A DNA stretch of 64,000 nucleotides. Origin: CAVWTN01 sp963757945 (lineage in GTDB: Bacteria > Vulcanimicrobiota > Vulcanimicrobiia > Vulcanimicrobiales > Vulcanimicrobiaceae). The stretch is taken from positions 843,559-907,558 of the forward strand of contig CAVWTN010000001.1 of NCBI GenBank assembly GCA_963757945.1, given 5' to 3'. Below, piece by piece: positions 1 through 9,012 of this stretch. Position 1 is the first letter of the stretch. The number at the start of each line of letters is the position of its first letter. The translations under genes and the position numbers were made by a program. The notes under the pieces are model-generated. The model saw only the letters and a list, made by a program, of their open reading frames with translations. It was not told the origin of the DNA and made no database searches.

Positions 1-1
1 C

Positions 2-334
2 GGCCAAGCACAGGGTCTCGCATTCGCAGCTCTTCACGGAAACCTCGTCGAGAACGCGACCCTCGCGAACAGTGCATCGCTTAAGACTTCGAGGAACATC
101 TTGGGAGATCTGCCTGCGAACGGGCCGAGCGGCGGTATTTACGATCCGCTTTGGGATGTCTCCGTCGGCGCCTGGAGCGACGCGGCGCTTGCCGCGCATC
201 GAAATGGAACGCTCAAGAGCGCTGAAGACGTGCAAAAGGCGGTTGCTGCAAAGCTCATCACCGGACCCGGAGGAAAGCCTTTTGGCCCGGTAGGGTTCGA
301 CGTCAATTGCCCGGTGATCGCCATCGATCCATAG
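2..334 (+). CDS. C-terminal part of a secreted-looking protein, unknown function
   Basis: An open frame enters from the left edge and ends at a TAG at 332-334, so only the last 110 residues are visible. It is rich in Gly, Ala and Asn and ends in the motif VNCPVIAIDP. It has no membrane segment in the visible part. An internal TTG at 101 is not a convincing start because the frame stays open upstream of it. I do not recognise the family. No partner gene is visible, and the next 490 bases carry no credible gene. Confidence 0.55.
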   Translation, partial: GQAQGLAFAALHGNLVENATLANSASLKTSRNILGDLPANGPSGGIYDPLWDVSVGAWSDAALAAHRNGTLKSAEDVQKAVAAKLITGPGGKPFGPVGFDVNCPVIAIDP

Positions 335-582
335 ACGAGCAAGAGCGCGCGATGCCATCCGCGTGCACCGACGATCGGTGTTAAGGGCAAGCATCTCTTG
401 ATTGCTTTGGGCTCTCGAGAAAGCCTACGGCAACGGTCACAACGCCGGACCAGGCCTGTTTTCCCAGGCCGATCCCGCTGCCGCGCGCCCGTGCGAAAGG
501 CGCGTGCGATCGACTAACGCCGTAGCTCCTCGCGGGCCTCGCCGCAGCGTCGCGTGCCTGCGCCCGGCGCATCCCCCGGTTC
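335..582. other. No gene seen
   Basis: GC-rich stretch between the partial gene and the conserved leader of locus A. Short frames exist on both strands but none looks like protein. A short GGCCTG/CAGGCC hairpin lies near 453-470 with no T-run. Similarity to the upstream region of locus B (about 31215 onward) begins near 540. Confidence 0.5.
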
Positions 583-736
583 ACGATACCCCGCGGCGGT
601 TGTGAGGCATACGATAAGAGCCTACCTTCTCGAGGCGTCCGGCGGCAGCAAGCGGGCGAATCGTTGAGCGCGGCAAGTCTGCACGCACCGCAACGCATCC
701 GCTCGCGAGGATCACGAACATGGGGTCAACGACAGC
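583..736 (+). promoter_or_regulatory. Conserved non-coding leader upstream of locus A (copy 1)
   Basis: About 130 bases here match 31255-31400 closely, with shared blocks such as TTCACGATACCCCGCG and GCCTACCTTCTCGAGGCG. In both loci the block lies a few hundred bases upstream of the ATPase gene. Small insertions and deletions shift every reading frame between the two copies, which argues against a protein. It may be an old promoter or leader region, or simply the edge of the duplication. No clear -35/-10 pair could be assigned. Confidence 0.4.
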
Positions 737-828
737 CGGTCTTGGAGAGCGCTCGCCGGAGATCCTCGAGCCGAACGCGCCATGCGAACGTAACGGCGCG
801 GGAGTCCGTGTCGTCACGGTAATGCCTG
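737..828 (+). pseudogene. Short GH130-like remnant before the ATPase gene
   Basis: The sequence aligns with the start and end of the better preserved fragment at 31512-31727: it shares the CGGAG-ATCCTCGAGCCGAA stretch and the ATGGC that serves as the ATPase start codon. Most of the fragment found in locus B is missing here. It is recognisable only through the comparison and has no coding capacity. Confidence 0.4.
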
Positions 829-3372
829 ATGGCAAATAAAACCGACTCCACGATGCACTCCACACCGCACGCCGCGCCCGAACGGGCGACCGGCTCCGGC
901 GAGGACTATCTGAAATCGCTTTCCATGCCCGACCTGTTCGCGAAGCTGGGAGCGACGAAGGACGGCTTGACGGCGGCAGAGGCGGCCAAACGTCTGACGC
1001 AATACGGTCCCAACGAGATCGCGGAGAAGGTCGAGAATCCGTTCTTGAAGTTCCTCGGCTACTTCTGGGGACCGATCCCGTGGATGATCGAAGCGGCCGT
1101 CATTCTGTCCGCGGTCGTCCGCCATTGGTTGGATTTCGGCGTCATTCTGCTGCTGCTGTTCACGAACGCGATCGTCGGATTCTGGGAAGAACATCAGGCC
1201 GGGAACGCGATCGCCGCCCTGAAATCCCAACTCGCCGTCAATGCCCGCGTTCGGCGCGACGGGAAATGGGTCAACCCGAAGGTCGCCGAGCTCGTGCCCG
1301 GCGATGTCGTCCGCGTGCGGCTCGGCGATATCGTGCCGGCCGATGCGCGCTTGCTCGAGGGCGATCCGATCGAGGTCGATCAATCCGCGTTGACGGGCGA
1401 GTCGCTGCCGGTGGCGCGCAAACCGGGCGAAGCGGTCTTCTCCGGATCGATCGTCCGGCAGGGTGAGACCGACGCGATCGTTTACGCGACCGGAACGAAC
1501 ACGTTTTTCGGCAAGACCGCGGCACTCGTCGAGCAGGCGAAAACGGCCAGTCACTTTCAGAAGGCCGTCCTGCGGATCGGCGATTACCTGATCGTGCTCG
1601 CGGTCGTTCTGGTCGCGGTGATCGTCGGCTTCGGACTCTTCCGGCACGACCCGATGCTCGACACGTTCGAGTTCGCCCTAGTGCTCCTCGTGGCCGCGAT
1701 TCCCGTCGCGATGCCGACGGTGCTCTCGGTAACGATGGCCGTCGGTGCGCGGCTGCTCTCGAAAAAGCAAGCGATCGTGACCCGGCTTTCCTCGATCGAG
1801 GAACTCGCCGGAGTCGATATCCTGTGCTCCGATAAGACCGGCACGCTGACCGAAAACAAGCTGACGCTGGGCGATCCCTTCTGCTTGAGCGGCACGCCGG
1901 CAGAGAAGCTCATCCTCTACGCTGCGCTAGCCTCGCGCGCGGAGGACAAGGACACGATCGACCTGACGGTCATCGGCGGCGTGAAAGACGCCGCGGCTCT
2001 CAAGGCGTATCACGTCCTCCACTTCCAGCCCTTCGACCCGGTGCACAAGCGCACCGAAGCAACGGTCAAGGGCGCCGACGGAAAACAGTTCGACGTCGCC
2101 AAGGGCGCTCCGCAAGTCATGCTGCAGATGTCGAGCAACGCGGGCGCGGCAAAGGCGGCGGTCGATAAAGCGATCGATGGGTTCGCCGCGCGCGGCTTCC
2201 GGTCGCTCGGCGTGGCCAGGGCGGACGAGAAGGACAAGTGGCAGTTCCTCGGCGTGCTGCCGATGTTCGATCCCCCGCGCCCGACGGCGAAGGCCACGCT
2301 CGCGAGCGCGAAAGAGATGGGCGTCAGCGTCAAGATGGTCACCGGCGATCAAGTCGCGATCGCGAAAGAAACCGCGCGCGCGCTGGGCTTGGGGACGAAC
2401 ATCCTGGATGCCGCCAATCTGGGCGACACGAAGGAGAAAGCGACCGGCCAACAGGCGCAGGCGATCGAGCAGGCCGACGGCTTCGCGCAGGTCTTTCCCG
2501 AACACAAATACCACATCGTCGACGTTCTGCAGCAACGCGGCCACATCGTCGGCATGACCGGCGACGGCGTGAACGACGCGCCCGCGCTCAAGAAAGCCGA
2601 CTGCGGCATCGCCGTCTCCGGCGCGACCGACGCGGCGCGTGCGGCGGCTTCGATCGTGCTGATGACCTCCGGCCTGGGCGTCATCATCGACGCGATCAAG
2701 GAAAGCCGCCGAATCGTTCAGCGCATGAACAGTTACGCCATCTACCGCATCGCGGAAACGCTGCGCGTGCTCTTCTTCATGACGCTGGCGATCTTGGTGT
2801 TCAACTTTTATCCGCTGACCGCGGTCATGATCGTGATTCTGGCGTTGCTCAACGACGGCGCGATCCTCTCCATCGCGTATGATAACGTCCGATACAAGCA
2901 TGCGCCTGAGGCCTGGGACATGCACATGGTCCTGGGGATCGCTTCCGTGCTGGGGATCGTCGGCGTCGCGACCACGTTTGGGCTCTTCTATCTGGGCGAA
3001 CGCGTGTTTCACATCGACCGCCTACATATCCAGACGCTGATGTACCTGAAGCTATCGGTCGCCGGACACCTGACGATCTTCATCGCCCGGACCCGCGGCC
3101 CGTTTTGGTCGATACGCCCGGCATGGATCCTCTTGATCGCGGTACTCGCGACGCAAGCGCTCGCGACGCTCATGGCGGTGTACGGATTCGGCATCATGTC
3201 CCCCATCGGCTGGGGTTGGAGCGGCTTCGTGTGGGGTTACGCGGTGATCTGCGCGCTGCTGACCGATCCCATCAAACTGCTCGCCTATCGTATCTTCGAT
3301 CGCGTTCAAGCGCCGGCGGCGCCCAAGCCGCCGGCGGATCGCCCACGGCAGGCCGCAGCCGTCGCTTCATAG
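829..3372 (+). CDS. P-type H+-exporting ATPase (type IIIA), copy A
   Basis: 847 residues, the normal length for plasma-membrane-type proton ATPases, which hydrolyse ATP to pump H+ out of the cytoplasm. The cation-ATPase N-terminal domain is followed by two membrane segments, the TGES actuator motif (189-192), the PVAMP membrane motif (about 291-296), the phosphorylation site DKTGTLT (Asp335), the nucleotide-binding region, MVTGD and GDGVNDAP, and a final group of membrane helices. The ATG at 829 aligns with the start inferred for the paralogue at 31717. No strong Shine-Dalgarno is visible. It is followed 64 bases later by phosphoketolase, the same pairing as in locus B. Proton export and an acetyl-phosphate-yielding enzyme together suggest pH or energy stress, which is inference. 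Confidence 0.93.
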   Translation: MANKTDSTMHSTPHAAPERATGSGEDYLKSLSMPDLFAKLGATKDGLTAAEAAKRLTQYGPNEIAEKVENPFLKFLGYFWGPIPWMIEAAVILSAVVRHWLDFGVILLLLFTNAIVGFWEEHQAGNAIAALKSQLAVNARVRRDGKWVNPKVAELVPGDVVRVRLGDIVPADARLLEGDPIEVDQSALTGESLPVARKPGEAVFSGSIVRQGETDAIVYATGTNTFFGKTAALVEQAKTASHFQKAVLRIGDYLIVLAVVLVAVIVGFGLFRHDPMLDTFEFALVLLVAAIPVAMPTVLSVTMAVGARLLSKKQAIVTRLSSIEELAGVDILCSDKTGTLTENKLTLGDPFCLSGTPAEKLILYAALASRAEDKDTIDLTVIGGVKDAAALKAYHVLHFQPFDPVHKRTEATVKGADGKQFDVAKGAPQVMLQMSSNAGAAKAAVDKAIDGFAARGFRSLGVARADEKDKWQFLGVLPMFDPPRPTAKATLASAKEMGVSVKMVTGDQVAIAKETARALGLGTNILDAANLGDTKEKATGQQAQAIEQADGFAQVFPEHKYHIVDVLQQRGHIVGMTGDGVNDAPALKKADCGIAVSGATDAARAAASIVLMTSGLGVIIDAIKESRRIVQRMNSYAIYRIAETLRVLFFMTLAILVFNFYPLTAVMIVILALLNDGAILSIAYDNVRYKHAPEAWDMHMVLGIASVLGIVGVATTFGLFYLGERVFHIDRLHIQTLMYLKLSVAGHLTIFIARTRGPFWSIRPAWILLIAVLATQALATLMAVYGFGIMSPIGWGWSGFVWGYAVICALLTDPIKLLAYRIFDRVQAPAAPKPPADRPRQAAAVAS

Positions 3373-3436
3373 CTGAACCCTGAGCGCGCGCTCTGCGGAA
3401 TTTGAAAATCACCGGCACCAAAATGAAAGATCGACG

Positions 3437-5989
3437 ATGAGCAAACATGATGCGGGAGCGATGGTCGCTCCCAACGGCAGCGCGGCGGCGCCGGAGACCT
3501 TCGGCTTCGACGTCGCCTTGTCGACCGCGGTCGCGGGCGACGGTACGCGACCTGCAGCGATTCCCAAGGGGCCGCTCGCGCCGGAGATGCTCGAGCGGAT
3601 GCACCGCTATTGGCGAGCCGCGAACTATCTCTGCATCGGTCAGATCTATCTCTTCGAGAACCCGCTCCTGCGCGAGCCGCTCAAGGCCGAACAAATCAAG
3701 CCCAGGTTACTTGGCCACTGGGGCACGTCGCCGGGGCAAAATCTGATCTACATCCACCTCAACCGCCTCATCAAGAAGCACGACGCGAACATCATCTACA
3801 TCTCCGGCCCCGGACACGGCGGCCCGTCGCTCAACGCGAATTCCTATCTCGAAGGGTCGTACACCGAAGTTCATCCGGAGATCACCCCCGACGAGAACGG
3901 TCTGCGCCTGCTCTTTCGGAAATTCTCGACGCCGGGCGGCGTGCCGAGCCACTGCGGACCGCACGTGCCGAATTCCATGCACGAAGGCGGCGAACTCGGC
4001 TATTCGATGGTCCATGCGTTCGGAGCCGCGTTTGACAACCCCGATCTCATCGTCGCGTGCGTCATCGGGGACGGAGAATCCGAGACGTGCCCCCTCGAAG
4101 GAAGCTGGAAGTCCAACAGCTTTCTCAATCCCGTGGACGACGGCGCCGTGCTCCCGATCCTCCACCTCAACGGCTACAAGATCTCGGGGCCGACCGTTCA
4201 AGCGCGAACGGGCGACGACGATTTGAAAGCCCTCTACGTCGGGCGCGGTTACAAGCCGTACTTCGTCGAGGGCGACGACCCGCAGGTCGTGCACCAACTC
4301 CTGGCCGGGGCTCTCGACGCCTGTTACGCCGAGATCCGAGCGATCCAGAAGGCGGCCCGGGAGCACGGGTTCGCAACGCAGCCGATCTGGCCGATGATCG
4401 TCCTGCGGACGCCCAAGGGCTGGACCTGCCCCAAAGAAGTCGACGGCATCCCGATCGAAGGGACGTTTCGCGCGCACCAAGTCCCGCTTGCGAGCGTTCG
4501 GGAAAACCCCGAACATCTCAAGATTCTCGAGACCTGGATGAGGAGTTACAAGGCGCACGAACTGTTCGATGAGCACGGCAGATTCATCGACGAGTTGGCG
4601 GAACTCGCGCCCGCCGGGAATCGCCGCATGGGGGGCAACCCGCACGTGAACGGCGGCCGCTTGCTGACCGAACTCGACCTTCCCGCGTTCACCGATTATG
4701 CGCTCGAGATTCCCGGCCCCGGTCAAGTCGCCGCCGAAGCTCCGCGCAAGCTCGGCGCCTTCTTCGCGGACATCTTCCGCCGGAATCCGAGGAACTTCCG
4801 CATCTTCTGCCCTGACGAGACGAACTCCAACCGCCTGAACTCCGTATTCGAGGCGACGAACCGCCGCTTCATCGCGGAGACGGTTTCGATCGACGAGAAG
4901 CTTCGCCCCGACGGGCGCGTGCTGGAGGTCCTGAGCGAGCATTGCTGCGAGGGCTGGCTCGAAGGCTACTTGCTGTCGGGCCGGCACGGCATGTGGTCGT
5001 CGTACGAAGCGTTCGCGCAAGTCGTGGATTCGATGCTGACCCAGCACGCCAAATGGCTCGAGCAGTGCCGCGAGTACTCTTGGCGCAGGCCGATCGCATC
5101 GTTGAACGTGCTGCTGACGAGTCACGCCTGGCGAAACGATCACAACGGCTTCAGCCACCAGGCGACGGGCTTCGTCGACAATGCGCTGGCACGCCGGAGC
5201 GAGACGATTCGGGTCTACTATCCTCCCGACGGCAATTGCCTGCTCAGCGTTTTCAACCATTGTCTGCGCAGCCGCAACTACGTCAACATCGTGACCTGCG
5301 GCAAGCAGCCGCAGCTTCAATGGCTGACGATGGACGAGGCGCTCGAACATTGCTCGCGCGGCGCTTCTACCTGGCAGTTCGCGACGAACGACGGCGGCGG
5401 CGAACCGGACGTGGTCCTGGCCTGCGCCGGAGACGTGCCGACCATCGAGACGTGCGCGGCCTCGTGGCTGCTGCAAAAGCACGTTCCCGGCATCAAAGTG
5501 CGCGTAGTCAACGTGGTCGATCTGAGCGCCCTCATGAAGCCGGAGAATCATCCGCACGGCATGGACAACATGTCGTTCGACGACCTTTTCACGACCGGCG
5601 CTCCGGTCATCTTCGCCTTCCACAACAACCGCTGGCTGATCCACTCGATGGTGCACGGGCGCTCCAACGAGGCGCGTTTCCACGTGCGCGGCTACATGGA
5701 TCGCGGCACGACGACCACGCCCTTCGACATGGTCGTGCTCAACGAGATGAGCCGTTATCATCTCGCGCTCGACGCGCTCTACCAAATTCCGCGGCTGCGC
5801 GTGGCGGCGGAGAATGCCGTCGAACTCTTCAACGCCAAGCTCTACGAACATCACACCTACATTCGCGAACATCTGCAAGATATGCCCGAGATCACGAACT
5901 GGCGCTGGACGGCCGACTTCAGCGAGGCAAGCTCGCCTCCGCCGCTCGCCAAAGGTCATCCGCGGGCCAACTTGTTCACCGACAGTTGA
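3437..5989 (+). CDS. xfp: Xylulose-5-P/fructose-6-P phosphoketolase, copy A
   Basis: 850 residues, slightly longer than the usual 790-830. Phosphoketolase splits xylulose-5-P or fructose-6-P with phosphate into acetyl-phosphate and a shorter sugar phosphate, using thiamine diphosphate. The first domain shows GPGHGGP and YTEVHPE; the cofactor site shows GDGESET followed by NSFLNP and LHLNGYKI; the C-terminal part has CGKQPQLQWL and NNRWLIHSMVHGR. A weak GAAAG lies upstream of the ATG. It is the downstream partner of the proton ATPase in both copies of the module, so acetyl-phosphate (and through acetate kinase, ATP) may feed the pump. Which sugar phosphate is preferred cannot be told from sequence. 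Confidence 0.95.
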   Translation: MSKHDAGAMVAPNGSAAAPETFGFDVALSTAVAGDGTRPAAIPKGPLAPEMLERMHRYWRAANYLCIGQIYLFENPLLREPLKAEQIKPRLLGHWGTSPGQNLIYIHLNRLIKKHDANIIYISGPGHGGPSLNANSYLEGSYTEVHPEITPDENGLRLLFRKFSTPGGVPSHCGPHVPNSMHEGGELGYSMVHAFGAAFDNPDLIVACVIGDGESETCPLEGSWKSNSFLNPVDDGAVLPILHLNGYKISGPTVQARTGDDDLKALYVGRGYKPYFVEGDDPQVVHQLLAGALDACYAEIRAIQKAAREHGFATQPIWPMIVLRTPKGWTCPKEVDGIPIEGTFRAHQVPLASVRENPEHLKILETWMRSYKAHELFDEHGRFIDELAELAPAGNRRMGGNPHVNGGRLLTELDLPAFTDYALEIPGPGQVAAEAPRKLGAFFADIFRRNPRNFRIFCPDETNSNRLNSVFEATNRRFIAETVSIDEKLRPDGRVLEVLSEHCCEGWLEGYLLSGRHGMWSSYEAFAQVVDSMLTQHAKWLEQCREYSWRRPIASLNVLLTSHAWRNDHNGFSHQATGFVDNALARRSETIRVYYPPDGNCLLSVFNHCLRSRNYVNIVTCGKQPQLQWLTMDEALEHCSRGASTWQFATNDGGGEPDVVLACAGDVPTIETCAASWLLQKHVPGIKVRVVNVVDLSALMKPENHPHGMDNMSFDDLFTTGAPVIFAFHNNRWLIHSMVHGRSNEARFHVRGYMDRGTTTTPFDMVVLNEMSRYHLALDALYQIPRLRVAAENAVELFNAKLYEHHTYIREHLQDMPEITNWRWTADFSEASSPPPLAKGHPRANLFTDS

Positions 5990-6074
5990 GCCGGGGTCAT
6001 GCACACCGGAAAGTCTCTCAGGCTTGGCCCGCTCTAGGCGTGGTGCGTCCGGACTGCATTGGGAATGGACTTAT

Positions 6075-6287
6075 ATGGACGACTATAAGAACAGCCTCCC
6101 CGGCGAAGTCGACGACCATCTCGATTCGGGTGAACTCCATCAATTGCGCACGCAGGCCGATAACGAACGCCCGCTCACTCGACACGAAGCCGACGTCGCC
6201 GGCATTACCGAGACCCCGGAGACCGAATACGGCGAGGGGTCACTCAACCCGAATGCCGAGGACCAACGCGATGCCCATGAAGCATGA
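6075..6287 (+). CDS. Conserved 70-residue hydrophilic protein, copy A
   Basis: A 70-residue, acidic, probably disordered protein beginning MDDYKNSLPGE and containing RPLTRHEAD, TPETEYGEG and LNPNAEDQRD. A nearly identical protein of the same length lies at 39405-39617, and the first 6 codons recur in a remnant at 6762. Differences from the paralogue are mostly conservative substitutions, as expected for a translated gene under selection. No membrane segment, no known motif. In locus B it sits between PPK2 and the DUF389 gene, so its job is probably tied to that stress module, but no function can be named. Confidence 0.75.
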   Translation: MDDYKNSLPGEVDDHLDSGELHQLRTQADNERPLTRHEADVAGITETPETEYGEGSLNPNAEDQRDAHEA

Positions 6288-6490
6288 GGGAAGTTGAGGC
6301 CCAAGGTTCCGAGCGCATGACGCTGGATTTGGGAAACCCAACGCTGCTGCCGCCAGCCGCAATTTAAGACCGGACGGGGGCCGGAAAGCCTGCAGCTCAC
6401 ATCGCTGCGCAACGCAGTTCGAAGTGCCGCCCGAAACGGCAGGAGCCGACTTCATCGAGGCGCAGGCTAGAGGCATGACGGTGGATCGGC
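6288..6490 (+). pseudogene. Remnant of the DUF389 gene 5' region
   Basis: The bases after the 70-aa gene match the bases after its paralogue (AAGTTGAGG..CAAGGTTCCGA), then 6424-6480 match 39850-39925, encoding PPETAGA.F.EAQARGM. as in the DUF389 protein of locus B. The membrane domain is missing, so this is only the ruined beginning of the gene. It shows that locus A once had a DUF389 gene in the same place as locus B. Confidence 0.6.
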
Positions 6491-6700
6491 GCGATCGACG
6501 TCTAGCCTTTCAAGCAGCCTTCCGAGCAAGAGCTGGCGCACGATTACCTTTGGCGCTGCGCGAAAGTGTTGCCCGAACGGGGACGGATCGCCATCTTCAA
6601 TCGCTCGTACTATGAAGAGTTGACCGTCGTTCGAGGCGGAACGCGCGAAGCTCGCCGACGGAACGAACGGCTGACCAACCGTGGCCGGGCGCGGCCGAGC
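6491..6700 (+). pseudogene. Remnant of polyphosphate kinase 2 (PPK2)
   Basis: 6509-6640 encodes the central PPK2 stretch FKQPSE.EL.HDYLWR followed by ERGRIAIFNRSYYEEL, nearly identical to the intact gene at 38437-39318. The match then jumps to the extreme C-terminus (AKLADGTNG, stop at 6674). About 450 bases of the middle and all of the N-terminus, including the Walker A region, are missing. It cannot make an enzyme. Its position after a DUF389 remnant is the reverse of the order in locus B, as if the unit had once been in tandem here. Confidence 0.75.
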
Positions 6701-6761
6701 GAACTGCCGGACGCCCGGCTCTTGCCGCGGTATGTCCAGGCTGCCTTGGGGATGAGCTGAT

Positions 6762-6863
6762 ATGGACGACCATAAGAACGGCGTAGGCGCCTTCCGCGAC
6801 CAGATCGACGGCAAGTTCATGCGCGCGCTCATCCGCGCGACAAAGCCCAGCCGCTCTTCTTGA
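6762..6863 (+). pseudogene. Degenerate third copy of the 70-aa gene
   Basis: The 33-codon frame starts with the same context as the two full copies (GAGCTGATATGGAC) and codes for MDDHKN before diverging. The bases just upstream match those between PPK2 and the 70-aa gene in locus B. It therefore marks the end of a decayed PPK2 plus 70-aa unit. It is unlikely to be a working gene. Confidence 0.55.
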
Positions 6864-7131
6864 ATGGGCTTCAGCCACTCCACTACGAGTCGGGACTCAA
6901 CGGTCAGGCTCGCAGCGCCCGTTCGCTCCGGCGGCGCAGCCAACGTAGCTGCGGGCCGGCTGCGGCAGGTCATCGCTTCGCCACGTTCATTCGTAGGCGA
7001 CGAGACTCGCCTTCCGTGAAGCACGGATCGTAAATCGCATTGCCGGCCATCCGGCGCCAAGCATCGGGCCGGCTCGATGATGCTATCGGTCGCGGGCGCA
7101 ACTTTGGCGCGCGCGGCGTCATAATGCCGCT
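6864..7131. other. Intergenic, no gene seen; ftsH upstream region
   Basis: Nothing protein-like and no clear similarity to locus B. It should contain the promoter of the FtsH gene. A CATAAT lies just before the ATG at 7132, but no -35 box at proper spacing could be picked out. Confidence 0.4.
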
Positions 7132-9012
7132 ATGGAAAAGAAATCGCCGGGATCGGGCAAGAGTTCAGAAACCAATCCGAGCACGCGCAAGCGTATCATT
7201 GCCGTCGCTTATGCCGCTGTCGCTATCGTGCTGCTCGTCGCCGTTCAGGCGTATTGGACGCGCGGTGCGCAGCGCGAAGCGATTCCCTACAGCCAATTCG
7301 AACGGCTCTTGGCCGGCGGGCAGATCGCCGAGGTCTCCGTGGGTCCGGGCAGCATCGCCGGAACGCTCAAAGCGCCGCTTGCGAATGGGCGGCGAAGCTT
7401 CGTCACAACGAGAGTCGATCCTCAGCTCGCCGACAAGCTCGCAAAGCAAGGCGTCGCCTACGGCGGCGAAGCGTCGAACGGGCTCGTCGGATATCTCCTA
7501 ACGTGGATCGTGCCGCTGGGCATCTTCTATGCGATCTGGGCTTTCGGCGTTCGCCGTATGGCCGAACAGCAAGAAAAGCGGCTGGGCGGGGCGATGTCGA
7601 TCGGCAAGTCCCGCGCTAAGACGTTCGTCGAAACGGATACGAAGACAACGTTCAAAGATGTTGCCGGCGTTGACGAGGCAAAGGCCGAGCTCGAGGAGAT
7701 CGTCGCGTTCTTGCGCGATGCGAAAAGCTACGGGCGTCTTGGAGCTCGCGTCCCCAAGGGCGTTCTCCTCGTTGGACCGCCGGGCACCGGAAAGACGCTC
7801 CTCGCGCGAGCGGTCGCCGGGGAAGCGCAGGTTCCATTCTTCTCGATCTCCGGCTCCGAATTCGTAGAAATGTTCGTCGGCGTCGGTGCGGCGCGCGTAC
7901 GCGACTTGTTCGAACAGGCGCGGAAAGCGGCACCCTGCATCGTCTTCATCGATGAGATGGATGCGCTTGGCCGCAGCCGGGCGCAGGGTTCGTTCGGCGG
8001 AGGTTTTGACGAAAAGGATCAGACCTTGAACCAGCTCCTCACCGAGCTTGACGGCTTCGACCCGAGCGTCGCGGTCATGCTGCTCGCGTCCACGAATCGA
8101 CCGGAGGTCCTCGACCCGGCGTTGCTGCGCGCCGGACGCTTCGATCGCCAGGTTCTCGTCGACCGTCCCGACCGCAAGGGCAGAGCAGAGATCCTGAGGG
8201 TCCACGCCGCGAAGATCGTCACCGCGGCAAATCTCGATTTGCATGCGGTAGCCGGGATTACGACGGGTTTCACCGGCGCCGATCTCGCGAATCTCGTGAA
8301 TGAGGCCGCGCTCGTCGCAACGCGACGGAACGCCGACGCCGTGACGCGCGAGGATTTCACGATGGCGCTAGAACGCATCGTGGCCGGACTCGAAAAGAAG
8401 AGCCGCTTGCTGAACGACGCTGAACGCCGCCGAGTGGCCTATCACGAGATGGGTCACGCACTCGTCGCCGCAAGCCTGCCGGGTGTGGATCCCGTGCTCA
8501 AGGTATCGATCGTCCCGCGTGGTGTCGGTGCGCTTGGGTACACGATCCAGAGCCCGACCGAGGACCGCTTCCTGTTGGCCGCGGGCGATCTCGAGGATCG
8601 TATTGCGGTATTGATGGGAGGCCGCGCATCCGAGACGTTGATCTACGACGGCGAAATTTCGACCGGTGCCTCGGACGATCTTCAGAAAGCGACGGAGATC
8701 GCGCTCGAAATGGTTACCCGCTACGGCATGAGCGCCGAACTCGGTCAACGCACCTATGCGCCCGCGCAGCAGAGCTTCCTCGGGCCGCGACCCATCGAGC
8801 GCAGCGGGATCGCCGAGGCCACCGCACGTGAGATCGATGTGGCGGTGCGAGCGATCGTCGATCGCGCATGCGCCCGGGCGCTGCAGATCTTGCGCACGCG
8901 ACGCCCGGATCTCGAAGAAGGGACGCGCTTGCTGCTCGCGACGGAAACGTTGACGGCGGAGGAGTTTCCAGCACTCGCCTCGCGGTTGGAGCCGCTGCCG
9001 CTCAGTGCGTAA
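7132..9012 (+). CDS. ftsH: FtsH-like membrane AAA+ zinc metalloprotease
   Basis: 626 residues, the usual size. FtsH is a hexameric inner-membrane protease that unfolds and degrades membrane and regulatory proteins with ATP. Two membrane helices (about 22-43 and 120-142) flank a short extracytoplasmic domain. The AAA module has Walker A GPPGTGKT, Walker B CIVFIDEMD, and the second region of homology ending in RAGRFDRQ. The protease part has the zinc site HEMGH and the later Asp in STGASDDLQ. All catalytic residues are present. It is probably an accessory paralogue associated with stress genes rather than the housekeeping copy, since it is followed by a coupled hydrolase gene; this is inference. 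Confidence 0.95.
   Translation: MEKKSPGSGKSSETNPSTRKRIIAVAYAAVAIVLLVAVQAYWTRGAQREAIPYSQFERLLAGGQIAEVSVGPGSIAGTLKAPLANGRRSFVTTRVDPQLADKLAKQGVAYGGEASNGLVGYLLTWIVPLGIFYAIWAFGVRRMAEQQEKRLGGAMSIGKSRAKTFVETDTKTTFKDVAGVDEAKAELEEIVAFLRDAKSYGRLGARVPKGVLLVGPPGTGKTLLARAVAGEAQVPFFSISGSEFVEMFVGVGAARVRDLFEQARKAAPCIVFIDEMDALGRSRAQGSFGGGFDEKDQTLNQLLTELDGFDPSVAVMLLASTNRPEVLDPALLRAGRFDRQVLVDRPDRKGRAEILRVHAAKIVTAANLDLHAVAGITTGFTGADLANLVNEAALVATRRNADAVTREDFTMALERIVAGLEKKSRLLNDAERRRVAYHEMGHALVAASLPGVDPVLKVSIVPRGVGALGYTIQSPTEDRFLLAAGDLEDRIAVLMGGRASETLIYDGEISTGASDDLQKATEIALEMVTRYGMSAELGQRTYAPAQQSFLGPRPIERSGIAEATAREIDVAVRAIVDRACARALQILRTRRPDLEEGTRLLLATETLTAEEFPALASRLEPLPLSA

Noticed and set aside
581..865. Minus-strand protein shared by both loci (ending LEKVGSY.MPHNRRGVS)
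   Set aside because: The same ending is found at 31255-31350, but indels upstream change the frame between the copies, so the similarity is at DNA level only.
3707..6004. 765-codon minus-strand open frame opposite phosphoketolase
   Set aside because: It mirrors the coding frame of a certain gene, is Arg/Val/His-rich with no motif, and a similar long mirror frame appears opposite the second copy (35111-36847). It is a GC-skew artefact.
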